From Melioribacter roseus P3M-2 (GTDB taxonomy: Bacteria > Bacteroidota > Ignavibacteria > Ignavibacteriales > Melioribacteraceae): a stretch of 64,000 nt of DNA. Below, in pieces: positions 1 through 9,115 of the stretch (positions within the stretch are counted from its first letter, which is position 1; each line of letters opens with the position of its first letter). Location of the stretch: contig NC_018178.1 of assembly GCF_000279145.1 (NCBI RefSeq), positions 744,001 through 808,000 on the forward strand, in the 5' to 3' direction. The position numbers were made by a program, and so were the translations under genes. Under the pieces are notes generated by a model that had not been told where the DNA came from, did not search any database, and worked only from the letters and a program-made list of their open reading frames with translations.

Positions 1-1012
1 TTTCTTCATCGTCTCCCAGTTTTATGAAATCTTCGACGTACTTGTTTTCGATCAGTTTTTGGGAAATCGAATGAAGATAGTTCCTGTCGATTTTGGAGAA
101 CAATCCGGAAACCTCTTTACCGTGTACTTCGCTCCTTTTTAAACCGAATAACCGCGCCGCCGATTCGCTCCAGTAAACGATACGATTAAAATCGTCGGCC
201 AAAAAAACGGCATCGATCATGTTGGAAATAATATACTCGTATTTTCTGAGTTCCTTTATTTCTTCCTGGAGTAATTCTTTTTCTTTCTTGTCGATCTCTT
301 TATTTCTGACGAGCAGCAAAACATTCCCGTTCAACGGGATAAGCGCAATGACCGCAATTTGTTGTTTATCGTCTTTTACATACGGTATTTCAGTCCAGAG
401 CGTGGCGTTCGATTTTTCGAGCTGTTCGAAAAGCTTTTTAAACAAGATGCCGGACAAACGTCCGGGTTTTTCTTCTTTTAGCGTTGCCGAATCGAACAGG
501 AAATTATATCGCCAGCATTCTTTCGACGAATAATTTATGTTGCCTTCCCTGTCGCAAATCAGATAACAATCGCAAATCGATTCGAAAACCTTTTTGTAAT
601 TGAGGCTTTCGTTTCCCTCTCCGGAAAATCTGTATTTAATGTCCTCGAGAACAACTATTCCTCCTTCGAATTGGCGTTCGGTATTAACGGGCACGTATTT
701 TATAAGAACCGCCATTCGGTCGCCGGATGCGGTAACCGAAGAGTAGAGCTCCTTTTCAAAGGGTTGATTTTCCTTAAGAAGGGAGAAGATTTCTTTATCT
801 TCGAAGAGTCCTATCTTTTCAATGTTTTCGCCTGTAATATCCGTCGATTCGAGAGGCGCTATGCCTTTGAAGCCGAAAAAAGTTTGATTTACAAAACGGA
901 CTTTGAATTCGTTCGAAAAAATCAGTATGCCAACCGGAGCGGCTTCGAACATCGCCCTCAGCTTGAGCATCTTTCCGCCGGAAGTATATTTATCTGCGCT
1001 GTAGTCGGTCAT
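1..1012 (-). CDS. PAS-domain sensor protein, partial (C-terminus outside window)
   Basis: A reading frame from an ATG at 1012 stays open on the minus strand to the left edge (337 codons visible), so the gene continues outside the window. It starts MTDYSADKYTSGG. A first PAS-like domain lies at about residues 20-115, a second, more diverged one at about 145-245, a short charged coiled-coil linker follows (KEKELLQEEIKELRKYE), and a third PAS starts near 265 (IVYWSESAARLFG). No signal peptide or membrane segment is visible, so it is probably cytoplasmic. The output domain is not in view; a histidine kinase would be the usual continuation, but that is inference. Confidence 0.8.
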   Translation of the reverse strand, partial: MTDYSADKYTSGGKMLKLRAMFEAAPVGILIFSNEFKVRFVNQTFFGFKGIAPLESTDITGENIEKIGLFEDKEIFSLLKENQPFEKELYSSVTASGDRMAVLIKYVPVNTERQFEGGIVVLEDIKYRFSGEGNESLNYKKVFESICDCYLICDREGNINYSSKECWRYNFLFDSATLKEEKPGRLSGILFKKLFEQLEKSNATLWTEIPYVKDDKQQIAVIALIPLNGNVLLLVRNKEIDKKEKELLQEEIKELRKYEYIISNMIDAVFLADDFNRIVYWSESAARLFGLKRSEVHGKEVSGLFSKIDRNYLHSISQKLIENKYVEDFIKLGDDEE

Positions 1013-1072
1013 ATACGTCGCTCATTTACTTACTTCAATTTATAAATTTAAGCCGAGATAATCATGGAGATT

Positions 1073-2299
1073 CTATTTGAGAACAAGCATTTTACGTATG
1101 TCGTTTCCGCCGTCGGTAATTAATGCGTAATAATAGACGCCGCTTGCGAGTTTGCCTCCGGGAACGTAATTGAGTTGATAGAAACCTTCTTTCTGACGCT
1201 TATCGACAAGTATTTCGACTTCTCTTCCCGTCAGGTCAAAAATTTTCAATTTCACATTCCCTTCTTTTGCGAGATAGTAACTTATGACAGTAGCGTCATT
1301 AAAAGGATTCGGATAGTTCTGATAAAGAAGATTTGCCAGCGGTATTTGACCGGCTTTCGACATAATTTCCGCTTTTGAAGAGAGAGACGCCAAAGCAAGC
1401 TGTGTCATTTTTTTGTAGAAATCGTAATTGATTCTCCACATCTGATCCAGAGGCGAATGGTAAAAAGGATTAAAATCGTTCGGCGTGCCTTTGGGCGAAT
1501 AAAAATCTTCGATCAGCAATACTGCAGGATAGTTTCTGAGCCAGAAAGAATAATGGTCGCTGCGCGTTGTGCCGGGATAAATCAACTCGATGTCAAGATC
1601 GATAAGATAGTCGGCGTTTATGGAAATAATTTCATTTACTAGCAAGGACGTCAGCGGTCTTCCGTCGGAATGGAGGTCGGCTTTGAAATCATCGTTTCCG
1701 TCCCAGCCGATCATATCGAGATTGATAACCGCAATAATCGAGTCGCCTCTGAGCGCCGCATTGGCGGCATAAAAGTCGCTGCCGTGCAATCCCTGTTCTT
1801 CATTGTCCCAGAGAGCATAGACGATCGAATATTTTATATCGTAACCGGATATAATACGAGCGGCTTCGATTACGGCGGCGGTTCCGGAACCGTTGTCGTC
1901 CGCCCCGGGAGCCTCTCCTTCCGGAGGCATACTGTCGTAATGAGCGCATATAATTACATAACGGTTCGAACCGGATTTCCCTTTTTGAATTGCAATAATA
2001 TTTTCGCCGTCTTCTTCGAACTTTTCGACGCTTACGTTCAAACCATAAGAACTCAGTTTTGACGTCAAATATTCTCTTGCATAAACATTCCCTTGACTTT
2101 CCTTGTGACGGGATGAAATCCTTTTGTAATTGCCGTTATGATAAAACGAATCGACGCCGGTAAGGACCCTCAGATTTGCTTTCAGACTATCGACACTTAC
2201 CTTTTGGATTGCGTCGAATATCAGATAATCCGTCTGAGCGTTCGTATAGACCGCGCAAAATACGACAACGAGAAATGTTCTAATATATTTATTCGGCAT
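1073..2299 (-). CDS. Secreted M28-family aminopeptidase with T9SS sorting domain
   Basis: A 408-residue zinc peptidase of family M28. A signal peptide (about residues 1-21) ends before QTDYL. The metal and catalytic residues can be read in order: H120 and D122 (CAHYDS), bridging D134 (GADDNGSG), general base E167/E168 (DNEEQG), D195 (NLDMIG) and a later His in RSDHYSFW. From about residue 325 a C-terminal domain begins at NYPNPFN and ends SGVYYYAL..KMLVLK, the usual type IX secretion sorting domain, so the enzyme is probably exported to the cell surface or released. Start ATG at 2299. The next gene is divergent. The specific substrate cannot be told from the sequence. Confidence 0.92.
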   Translation of the reverse strand: MPNKYIRTFLVVVFCAVYTNAQTDYLIFDAIQKVSVDSLKANLRVLTGVDSFYHNGNYKRISSRHKESQGNVYAREYLTSKLSSYGLNVSVEKFEEDGENIIAIQKGKSGSNRYVIICAHYDSMPPEGEAPGADDNGSGTAAVIEAARIISGYDIKYSIVYALWDNEEQGLHGSDFYAANAALRGDSIIAVINLDMIGWDGNDDFKADLHSDGRPLTSLLVNEIISINADYLIDLDIELIYPGTTRSDHYSFWLRNYPAVLLIEDFYSPKGTPNDFNPFYHSPLDQMWRINYDFYKKMTQLALASLSSKAEIMSKAGQIPLANLLYQNYPNPFNDATVISYYLAKEGNVKLKIFDLTGREVEILVDKRQKEGFYQLNYVPGGKLASGVYYYALITDGGNDIRKMLVLK

Positions 2300-2404
2300 A
2301 AGATTTAACTAAAATCGATTTATAATTTACAAATAATCTTTGAATTATTTGCGCTATATTGATTATTAAATAAGTCTTTATGATTTTAAACTCAGGAAGT
2401 ACGG

Positions 2405-3361
2405 ATGATAATTCAAAACGACATAACAAAATTGTTCGGCGTCAGATATCCGATAGTCCAGGCGGGAATGGTATGGGTTAGCGGGTGGAAACTGGCGTCG
2501 GCGGTCTCGGAAGCGGGCGGTCTCGGACTGATCGGCGCCGGCTCGATGAAACCGGAACTTTTGAGCGAACATATCGACAAGTGCCGGAATGCAACCTCCA
2601 TGCCGTTTGGAGTAAATATACCGCTGTTGCGAGAAGACGCCGGAGATTTAATTGATACGGTTATCGGGAAAGAAGTAAAGATTGTGTTTACCTCCGCCGG
2701 TCATCCGGGAAAATTTATCGATAAATTAAAAAGAAACGATATTGTAGTCGTCCACGTGGTTCCGTCCCTGAAATACGCTCAAAAAGCCGAATCCGCAGGA
2801 TGCGACGCCGTTGTGGGAGAAGGGATCGAAGCCGGCGGTCACAACGGGAAAGACGAAATAACCACTTTAAGCCTAATCCCTCAGTTAAAAGATTTTCTCG
2901 GCATACCCGTAATAGCGGCCGGAGGAATATCAGACGGCAGGTCGATAGCCGCGGCTTTTGCCCTCGGCGCCGACGGCGTTCAAATTGGAACGCGCTTTGC
3001 CGCCACCGAAGAATCCTCGGCGCATATCAATTACAAAATGAAATTGGTTGAATCCGTCAACGAGGATTCCCTGCTTATTCTGAGAAAAATCGCCCCGGTT
3101 CGCGTTATAAAAAACAGTTTCGCAATGGAAATAAAAGAACTCGAAGATTCGGGCGCCGGCAAAAAAGAACTTTTGGATAAGCTGGGTCGCAAAAGAGAAC
3201 GGCTCGGAATATTTGATGGCGACGTCGAAAACGGATTGATCGAAGCCGGTCAATCGCTCAATTCAATTAAAGAAATTCTTCCGGCAAGAACAGTTATTGA
3301 AAATCTTTTGAAAGAAACTGCCGACGCAATAAAAAATCTGAAGGAAATATTCAATGAATAG
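2405..3361 (+). CDS. FMN-dependent FabK-like enoyl-ACP reductase / nitronate monooxygenase family
   Basis: A 318-residue TIM-barrel flavoprotein. It starts with GVRYPIVQAGMVWVSG, has EGIEAGGHNG with the conserved His near residue 144, and AAGGISDGRSIAAAFALGAD followed by VQIGTRF, the FMN phosphate-binding region. The C-terminal GDVENGLIEAGQ resembles the FabK type of enoyl-ACP reductase (last step of fatty-acid elongation) more than classical nitronate monooxygenases, but the two are hard to separate by eye. RBS AGGAAG lies just before ATG 2405. It overlaps the next gene by 8 bp, which suggests translational coupling. Confidence 0.85.
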   Translation: MIIQNDITKLFGVRYPIVQAGMVWVSGWKLASAVSEAGGLGLIGAGSMKPELLSEHIDKCRNATSMPFGVNIPLLREDAGDLIDTVIGKEVKIVFTSAGHPGKFIDKLKRNDIVVVHVVPSLKYAQKAESAGCDAVVGEGIEAGGHNGKDEITTLSLIPQLKDFLGIPVIAAGGISDGRSIAAAFALGADGVQIGTRFAATEESSAHINYKMKLVESVNEDSLLILRKIAPVRVIKNSFAMEIKELEDSGAGKKELLDKLGRKRERLGIFDGDVENGLIEAGQSLNSIKEILPARTVIENLLKETADAIKNLKEIFNE

Positions 3362-4064
3362 CGAACGGAAAACATTGGACTACGTCTATACTTTCAAATT
3401 CGAAGACGGATTCGAAAAAGATTTTATCATTCGCCTCGACTCAGAAACTCTCGATATCATAAACAGAGAGCCGGATGAAATTCCGGATTGGGCAGATAAT
3501 TCCGACTTCCCGTGCAATTCCGAAAAATGCAAAACTAACAATAAAAGTTATTGCCCGATTGCATTTCATCTCGATTCGATAATTAAATTTTTCAGCGACA
3601 GAGTTTCTTACGAAAAAGTTTCGATAACAGCCGATATAAACGGTCGTCGTTATTATAAAGAAACCACCATTCAAAATGCCGTAGGCAGTTTAATCGGCAT
3701 AATAATGCCCGTCAGCGGATGCCCTGTGTTGGGCAAATTAAAACCGTTGGTGAAATATCATTTGCCTTTTTCATCAATTGAAGAAACCGAGTTCCGAGTT
3801 TATTCTATGTATCTGTTTGCGCAATATCTGAGGCAGTTAAAAGGATTGACTCCCGACTGGGAAATGAAACGTCTGCATGAATTGTACGCCGAAATTCTCG
3901 AAATAAATCGAGTAATTTCGCATAAGATCGCGCAACTCGAAAATCAGGACGCCAGCAGCAATGCGCTCATAGCGCTCGACAATTTTGCGCAGTTTATCAG
4001 CTTTAATCTCGAAGACAACGATTTTTCCCGATACGAAAAAATATTCGGCGTCTGGTTCGATTAA
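3354..4064 (+). CDS. Conserved hypothetical protein with cysteine cluster
   Basis: A 236-residue soluble protein that I do not recognise. It has no signal peptide or membrane segment. Residues 50-70 hold a small Cys group (CNSEKCKTNNKSYC), which could bind a metal, then a mixed alpha/beta region and a helical C-terminal half. The start ATG at 3354 lies inside the end of the upstream flavoenzyme gene (8-bp overlap), so the two are probably co-translated. It is convergent with the cytochrome-barrel gene and overlaps its stop by 4 bp. A role linked to the flavoenzyme is only a guess from position. Confidence 0.8.
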   Translation: MNSERKTLDYVYTFKFEDGFEKDFIIRLDSETLDIINREPDEIPDWADNSDFPCNSEKCKTNNKSYCPIAFHLDSIIKFFSDRVSYEKVSITADINGRRYYKETTIQNAVGSLIGIIMPVSGCPVLGKLKPLVKYHLPFSSIEETEFRVYSMYLFAQYLRQLKGLTPDWEMKRLHELYAEILEINRVISHKIAQLENQDASSNALIALDNFAQFISFNLEDNDFSRYEKIFGVWFD

Positions 4065-5167
4065 TACCAGAAGTGAAACTGCAGCACAAAAGCGTTATTT
4101 TTATTTCCCGCCGATTCGAGATTAATTCTGTACTGAGGTCTCACTTCGACAAAACTGTACGGAAAGAATTCAAATCCCAAAATAATATGTTCGAATTCGT
4201 TATCGGGCGTTGAATCGTCATAATCAAAATAGTCGTATCTTACGACGGCGTCGACGCCGACATATATTTTATATGAAGCTTCAACCATTGCGGCTCGGCT
4301 GCCGGTTTCTTCTGCTGCGTAATCTTTAGCAATGTCGTATTCTCCAATCAACGAAAAGTATTTTAAGCCAAGCCCCGCAAATCCCCCGTACATTCTGGAT
4401 CGAAGGGACGAGGACAATATTTTTCTTTCGAATGCGGCATAGGAAGCTCCGAGCAGCAGATTGACTCCGCCAATTTCTTTACCGGCTTCGAGTCGCATTG
4501 TAAAAGCGGGATCGCCCGAAAACAGCGCTCCTGATTTCGGTTTCCCGACGCTTGCAGTCATCAAAACATTATCGGTAAAATACGCTCCCAATTCAACGCC
4601 CGTTTCGATATAAAACGGGTTATACAACAACCCCTGAATTCTTCCGAGCGAAAAGAGCAGACCGAAATCGCCGCCTTTTGTGTATGCCGTATGGTCGTCA
4701 ATTCGAATTCCGTAATACGGTACGAAAGAGCCCGCTTTTATGTAACTGTTATTGGGGAAAATGCGCGCAACCGCATATCCTTCCCAAATCGACTGGACAA
4801 AATCATACCTGGTTACAACGTCGATTTTTTCGGAGACCGAAGCGTTCAGATAAATGCTGCCGCTCATATCCTGAAAATCCGAACGGTCTTTTTCCTGTGA
4901 ATAAAGGAACTGAGTTCTGTAATCGAAACCGATACTTAGATTTTCGGTTATCGCAGGCGAAAGGGCGAAATCTTTTTCGCGCGGAGAAATCAAACTCATG
5001 ACGTTCTTCCCGAAATAAAATCCGTTTTCGTTTCTTACAATCCCGCCCGTCGGATTGACGTGGCAATCGATACAACGGTCGCCCTGACGCAATGCGAATC
5101 GGGGCAGCGCGGTTATCTCGGCTATAAAAAAGAAACCGAACGCCAGCGACAGAATAATACGTTTCAT
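4061..5167 (-). CDS. Outer-membrane beta-barrel protein with N-terminal c-type heme motif
   Basis: A 368-residue exported protein. After a signal peptide (MKRIILSLAFGFFFIAEITA) comes one heme c attachment motif, CIDCH, inside the module CIDCHVNPTGG..RNENG. The rest (about 70-368) is made of alternating amphipathic strands with aromatic ends and terminates in VLQFHFWY, typical of an outer-membrane barrel. Start taken as ATG 5167, behind GCGAGGAAG, rather than a TTG at 5179. It lies 16 bp after the stop of a second gene with the same heme module and is probably in one operon with it. A role in moving electrons across or at the outer membrane is inferred; porins of other function cannot be excluded. 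Confidence 0.85.
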   Translation of the reverse strand: MKRIILSLAFGFFFIAEITALPRFALRQGDRCIDCHVNPTGGIVRNENGFYFGKNVMSLISPREKDFALSPAITENLSIGFDYRTQFLYSQEKDRSDFQDMSGSIYLNASVSEKIDVVTRYDFVQSIWEGYAVARIFPNNSYIKAGSFVPYYGIRIDDHTAYTKGGDFGLLFSLGRIQGLLYNPFYIETGVELGAYFTDNVLMTASVGKPKSGALFSGDPAFTMRLEAGKEIGGVNLLLGASYAAFERKILSSSLRSRMYGGFAGLGLKYFSLIGEYDIAKDYAAEETGSRAAMVEASYKIYVGVDAVVRYDYFDYDDSTPDNEFEHIILGFEFFPYSFVEVRPQYRINLESAGNKNNAFVLQFHFWY

Positions 5168-5183
5168 ACTTCCTCGCAAAAAA

Positions 5184-5858
5184 TTATTTGAGTAATATCA
5201 TACGAGCCGACTTATTAAAATGCCCGGCTGAAATCGAATAAATATAAACGCCCGCGGCTACGTCGACATTGTTGTCGTCCTTGCCGTTCCATTCGAACTG
5301 ATATGAACCTGCCGGATAATTACCGTTTACAAGCGTTTTTATTGCCTGCCCTTTAATATTATAAATCTTCAGTAAGACGAACTCGTTGCGGGGGATGGTA
5401 AAAGAAATTCTTGTCGAAGGATTAAACGGATTCGGGTAATTATTGTGAAGTTCATATTTTGCCGGAAGAATCGTTTCTTCTACGGAAGTCGGGTCGGGTT
5501 TGCTGTTCGGGTCTCCCGGATTTGTAACAAGACTTATATCTCCCGGATTCGACTGACCGGTACGCCACGAGCCGGAAGGATCCTGTAACTCCTGACCGTT
5601 AGTAAATCCGTCTCCGTCGGAATCGAGACTTGCCAGGTTTTCATCCCAAAAGTCCTCAAACCCGCCGGGCGAAACTCGGGATTCTACAGCTTGTCCGAAT
5701 GCGTTTCTGGCTCCTCCTCCGTTCGGATTGACATGACAATTAGCGCAATCGAATTTGCTTCCGTTCGGTATTTTCGAGGAGCGGAACCCTCTTGATATTA
5801 ATATTGTTGTGGATACAAAAAACGACAGGATTATTAATACTCTAAGTAATTTAGACAT
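5184..5858 (-). CDS. T9SS-secreted monoheme cytochrome c-like protein
   Basis: A 224-residue exported protein. Behind the signal peptide sits one heme c motif, CANCHVNPNGGGARNAFG, then an EF-hand-like calcium loop (DSDGDGFTNGQE), a Pro/Asn/Gly-rich linker, and a C-terminal T9SS sorting domain from NYPNPFN to ARMILLK. It is therefore likely a surface-exposed cytochrome. The start ATG at 5858 follows a strong RBS (AAGGGAGG); a longer frame upstream starts with a non-ATG codon and would put 18 residues before the signal peptide. The downstream barrel gene carries the same heme module, so the two probably work together. Confidence 0.88.
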   Translation of the reverse strand: MSKLLRVLIILSFFVSTTILISRGFRSSKIPNGSKFDCANCHVNPNGGGARNAFGQAVESRVSPGGFEDFWDENLASLDSDGDGFTNGQELQDPSGSWRTGQSNPGDISLVTNPGDPNSKPDPTSVEETILPAKYELHNNYPNPFNPSTRISFTIPRNEFVLLKIYNIKGQAIKTLVNGNYPAGSYQFEWNGKDDNNVDVAAGVYIYSISAGHFNKSARMILLK

Positions 5859-5976
5859 AAAGCCTCCCTTTGATAATTTCAAAACAGACGGTTGCTCATT
5901 CAAGTTCACCATCTGCGGGAAAAGTTGAAATTCTTTTTATATATTAGAGATCGACAATTAATCCGAAAGGAATAAG

Positions 5977-6447
5977 ATGGAATTTTATCCCACTTTGCTA
6001 ACATTACATATAATTTTTGCTGGCGGCTGGCTTTTCAGCGCGATAATAGACAGACCATTCAAATCGTATATTGCCGCCAACAACGACAATAAGTCGAAAG
6101 AAAAACTTATCGGACTTTATCTTGTATTGACAAACAAACTCGGAATGGCGGGAGCCGTCGGTATTTTGCTTACAGGCATTATAATGGTTATTTTAAATCC
6201 CGGTTACGGCTTTTTTGAATTTACATCGAATCACTGGCTCGTATCCAAACAAATTTTGACGCTGGTTATTCTTCTCATAATTTTCGTCTTTATTATACCG
6301 GCGTCAAAAGATCTCCGAAAGAGTATAAACGATAACAACGGCGATCCGGAGGCCAATCTGAAAAAAATCTACAAGTTCAATACAATCATAAATATTCTGG
6401 TGGGAATTAACTTCCTTTTTGCAATAACGCATCGATTTTTCGGATAA
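5977..6447 (+). CDS. Small integral membrane protein, four predicted TM helices
   Basis: A 156-residue hydrophobic protein with about four transmembrane helices (near 3-24, 51-72, 84-106 and 132-152). A conserved-looking N-terminal LHIIFAGGW and an internal H (TSNHWL) resemble DUF2269/CopD-like integral membrane families, in which such His residues may bind heme or metal; this assignment is tentative. RBS GAAAGGAA precedes ATG 5977. dxr starts 9 bp after its stop, so it is the first gene of a dxr-rseP operon. Confidence 0.75.
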   Translation: MEFYPTLLTLHIIFAGGWLFSAIIDRPFKSYIAANNDNKSKEKLIGLYLVLTNKLGMAGAVGILLTGIIMVILNPGYGFFEFTSNHWLVSKQILTLVILLIIFVFIIPASKDLRKSINDNNGDPEANLKKIYKFNTIINILVGINFLFAITHRFFG

Positions 6448-6456
6448 TCGGAAATA

Positions 6457-7602
6457 ATGAAAAGATTATTAATATTAGGTTCGACCGGTTCCATAGGAAA
6501 AAACACTCTGAAGCTTGTAAAGGAGTTTAATGGCGAATTTGAAATTGCAGGATTAACGGCTCACAGCAATATCGATTTATTGCAGGAACAGATCGAAGAA
6601 TTCAAACCGCCGACTGTAGTTGTAAGCGACAGACAAAACGCAAAAATTCTGGGAGACCGAATCGGGGAACGGTGTGAAATTCTTTACGGCGAAGAAGGTT
6701 TGCTCGAAATTGCCAAACGAAACAATTACGACATTTTGTTGTCGGCAATCGTCGGCTTTGCCGGGTTGAAACCCACGATCGAATCGATAAAACTCGGAAA
6801 AAGAATCGCCCTCGCCAACAAAGAAACTCTGGTTGTTGCCGGCGAGCTAATCATCGAGCTTGCAAAGAAATTCAATTCGGAAATCATTCCCGTCGATTCC
6901 GAACATAGCGCTATTTTCCAGTGCCTGCAGGGCGAATCGAAAAAAGAAATTGAGAAAATAATACTTACGGCTTCCGGAGGTCCTTTTTTGAACAGAGACA
7001 AAACGGATTTTGAGAGCGTGACGATAGAAGAGGCTCTCAATCATCCGAACTGGAATATGGGCAATAAAATTACGATTGATTCCGCTACCATGATGAACAA
7101 AGGATTGGAAGTAATTGAAGCTTATTGGCTCTTCGGATTAAAAAAAGAACAAATTGAAGTTTTGATTCATCCGCAATCCGTCATTCATTCGATGGTCGCT
7201 TTCAGGGACGGCTCGATCAAAGCTCAATTGAGCGCACCGGACATGAAACTGCCGATACTCTATGCGCTTACTTATCCCAACAGACTCAATTACGGCGGCG
7301 TAAAGACGGATTTCAAAAAAATAGCGCAACTGACGTTTTTTGAGCCGGATTTTGATAAATTTGTATGTTTGAAATTGGCATACGACGCAATCGACAAGGG
7401 AGGCATTGCCCCCTGCATTCTAAATGCGGCAAATGAGCTGGCGGTCGACAAATTTTTATCGGGCGAGATCAAGTTTTCGCAAATTCCAGTAATAATCGAA
7501 GACGCTCTCGATAATCTTTACGAAGACGCGGAGTTGTCGCTGGAGATTATAGAATCGTATGACAAAAAAACTCGCAATTACATAAACAACAGGTACAAAT
7601 AG
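6457..7602 (+). CDS. dxr: 1-deoxy-D-xylulose-5-phosphate reductoisomerase
   Basis: A 381-residue DXP reductoisomerase, the NADPH-dependent second enzyme of the MEP isoprenoid pathway in the cytosol. Seen directly: NADPH loop GSTGSIGKNTL at the N-terminus, ANKETLV, the substrate/metal region DSEHSAIFQ, the flexible-loop region ASGGPF with HPNWNMG, and IDSATMMNKGLEVIEA. The length is normal for the family. It sits between a small membrane protein gene and rseP (13-bp gap to rseP). A dxr-rseP order is common in bacteria. Confidence 0.97.
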   Translation: MKRLLILGSTGSIGKNTLKLVKEFNGEFEIAGLTAHSNIDLLQEQIEEFKPPTVVVSDRQNAKILGDRIGERCEILYGEEGLLEIAKRNNYDILLSAIVGFAGLKPTIESIKLGKRIALANKETLVVAGELIIELAKKFNSEIIPVDSEHSAIFQCLQGESKKEIEKIILTASGGPFLNRDKTDFESVTIEEALNHPNWNMGNKITIDSATMMNKGLEVIEAYWLFGLKKEQIEVLIHPQSVIHSMVAFRDGSIKAQLSAPDMKLPILYALTYPNRLNYGGVKTDFKKIAQLTFFEPDFDKFVCLKLAYDAIDKGGIAPCILNAANELAVDKFLSGEIKFSQIPVIIEDALDNLYEDAELSLEIIESYDKKTRNYINNRYK

Positions 7603-7615
7603 AAAAAAGATAATT

Positions 7616-8968
7616 ATGGACTACATTATATACTTTGCAATAACAATCGGAATACTTGTTTTCGTGCATGAATTCGGTCATTTTGCGGCGGCTAAACTTT
7701 CTAAAATGAGAGTGGATATTTTTGCAATCGGATTTGGCAAACGCCTTTTCGGCTGGAATAAGATAACGGGATTTACACTCGGCGATTTGCCCGAAGATTG
7801 GGACGGAAACGGACATACCGATTACCGACTTTGCCTTTTTCCTTTGGGCGGTTACGTTAAAATAGCCGGAATGATCGACGAGAGTTTCGATACGAAATTT
7901 ACAGAAAGCGAACCTCAACCCTACGAGTTTCGTTCCAAATCGACTTTACAAAAATTGTTTGTCATTAGCGCCGGAGTGATAATGAATCTGGCGTTGACGC
8001 TGATGATATTCTGGGGCATTAATTATTTCCAGGGTAAACAGGTTATAAAATCAACTACCGTCGACAAAGTAGTTCCGGGGAGCGTAGCCGAGGAAGCAGG
8101 ATTCCGGTCATACGATAAAATATTGAAAATCAACGACGCGCCGGTTAAAAACTGGGAAGACGTTATTTCGCGTATGCTGATTCAGAGCCAAAAGAATATC
8201 AACGTTACCGTCCTAAGGGACAACCGGGAAATATCGTTGACCATTCCGCATAACGTAATTGCGGAAAATTCACAGGAAGGCTTTTTTATCTATCCGTATC
8301 CCACGAAGCCGTATATTCAGGACGTGGTAAAAGATTCGCCGGCTGAAGAAGCCGGAATTCAACCGGGCGATATTTTCCTGGCAATCAACAATATCGAATT
8401 GACCGACAGAGAGAGGGCGGTCGAATTGATTTCGTCGAATCCGGGCGCTCCGCTCGAAATTAAAATTTTGAGAAACCAGGATACGCTTTTGACAAAAGTA
8501 ACGCCGGCAGAGGACGGGAAAATCGGAATTGTAATAACCGATATTTACTCGGGCGATTTCGACGTAATTAAGTACGGCGCCTTGGAATCGCTTACGCACA
8601 GCATATCGAATATCGGCAACTATACTATGCTTACTTTTTCGCTGTTGAAAAAAGTGATTACGGGAAACATAGCTTTCAATCAGGCATTCGGAGGACCCGT
8701 TAAGATAGCTCAGTTTGCGGCTAAATCAGCCGACAGCGGTATAATGTCGTTCCTTCTCTTTTTGGCGATGTTGAGCCTCAGTCTTGCAATCATTAATATA
8801 CTTCCCTTTCCCGCGCTCGACGGAGGTCATTTGCTCATCATTCTCGTCGAAGGCATTTTAAGGAGAGAGCTTCCGGTCAAAGTCAAAATCGCAATCCAAA
8901 ATGCCGGTTTCATTATTCTTTTAATGTTGATGGCATTTATTATCTACAGCGATCTGATAAGTTTATAA
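7616..8968 (+). CDS. rseP: RIP metalloprotease RseP (site-2 protease family)
   Basis: A 450-residue intramembrane zinc protease. The HExxH motif (H18-E-F-G-H22) lies in the first TM helix; the second catalytic motif is LDGGH near residue 402 in a C-terminal TM segment. Two PDZ domains fill about residues 140-310 (VVPGSVAEEAGFRSYDKIL and VVKDSPAEEAGIQPGDIF). The family cleaves anti-sigma factors and signal-peptide remnants in the inner membrane. It follows dxr by 13 bp. After its stop comes a 147-bp gap with an inverted repeat. Confidence 0.95.
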   Translation: MDYIIYFAITIGILVFVHEFGHFAAAKLSKMRVDIFAIGFGKRLFGWNKITGFTLGDLPEDWDGNGHTDYRLCLFPLGGYVKIAGMIDESFDTKFTESEPQPYEFRSKSTLQKLFVISAGVIMNLALTLMIFWGINYFQGKQVIKSTTVDKVVPGSVAEEAGFRSYDKILKINDAPVKNWEDVISRMLIQSQKNINVTVLRDNREISLTIPHNVIAENSQEGFFIYPYPTKPYIQDVVKDSPAEEAGIQPGDIFLAINNIELTDRERAVELISSNPGAPLEIKILRNQDTLLTKVTPAEDGKIGIVITDIYSGDFDVIKYGALESLTHSISNIGNYTMLTFSLLKKVITGNIAFNQAFGGPVKIAQFAAKSADSGIMSFLLFLAMLSLSLAIINILPFPALDGGHLLIILVEGILRRELPVKVKIAIQNAGFIILLMLMAFIIYSDLISL

Positions 8969-9009
8969 TCGTTCTTTGAGTTTGGTATTCAAATAGTTCT
9001 TTTTAATTA

Positions 9010-9053
9010 ACGGAAACAATGCAAACAGAAATATGAGTATGTATTGTTTCCGT
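9010..9053. repeat. 11-bp perfect inverted repeat upstream of TonB receptor
   Basis: ACGGAAACAAT (9010-9020) is repeated in inverse complement at 9043-9053, with a 22-nt spacer. No T-run follows, so it is not a standard terminator. It lies between the rseP stop and the start of the TonB-dependent receptor, and could be a leader hairpin or an operator. No cobalamin riboswitch box was seen in this gap. Confidence 0.5.
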
Positions 9054-9115
9054 AATAAACTCCACCTCTTTTTGTTTCACATACCTAATAAAACTAAACA
9101 AGCGGAGCAACGCCG

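Noticed and set aside
219-1045. Plus-strand frames opposite the PAS sensor gene
   Set aside because: They mirror the minus-strand gene, have no family sequence and no ribosome sites.
8969-9115. Possible cobalamin riboswitch before the TonB receptor
   Set aside because: The gap is only 147 bp and no B12-box-like sequence is present.
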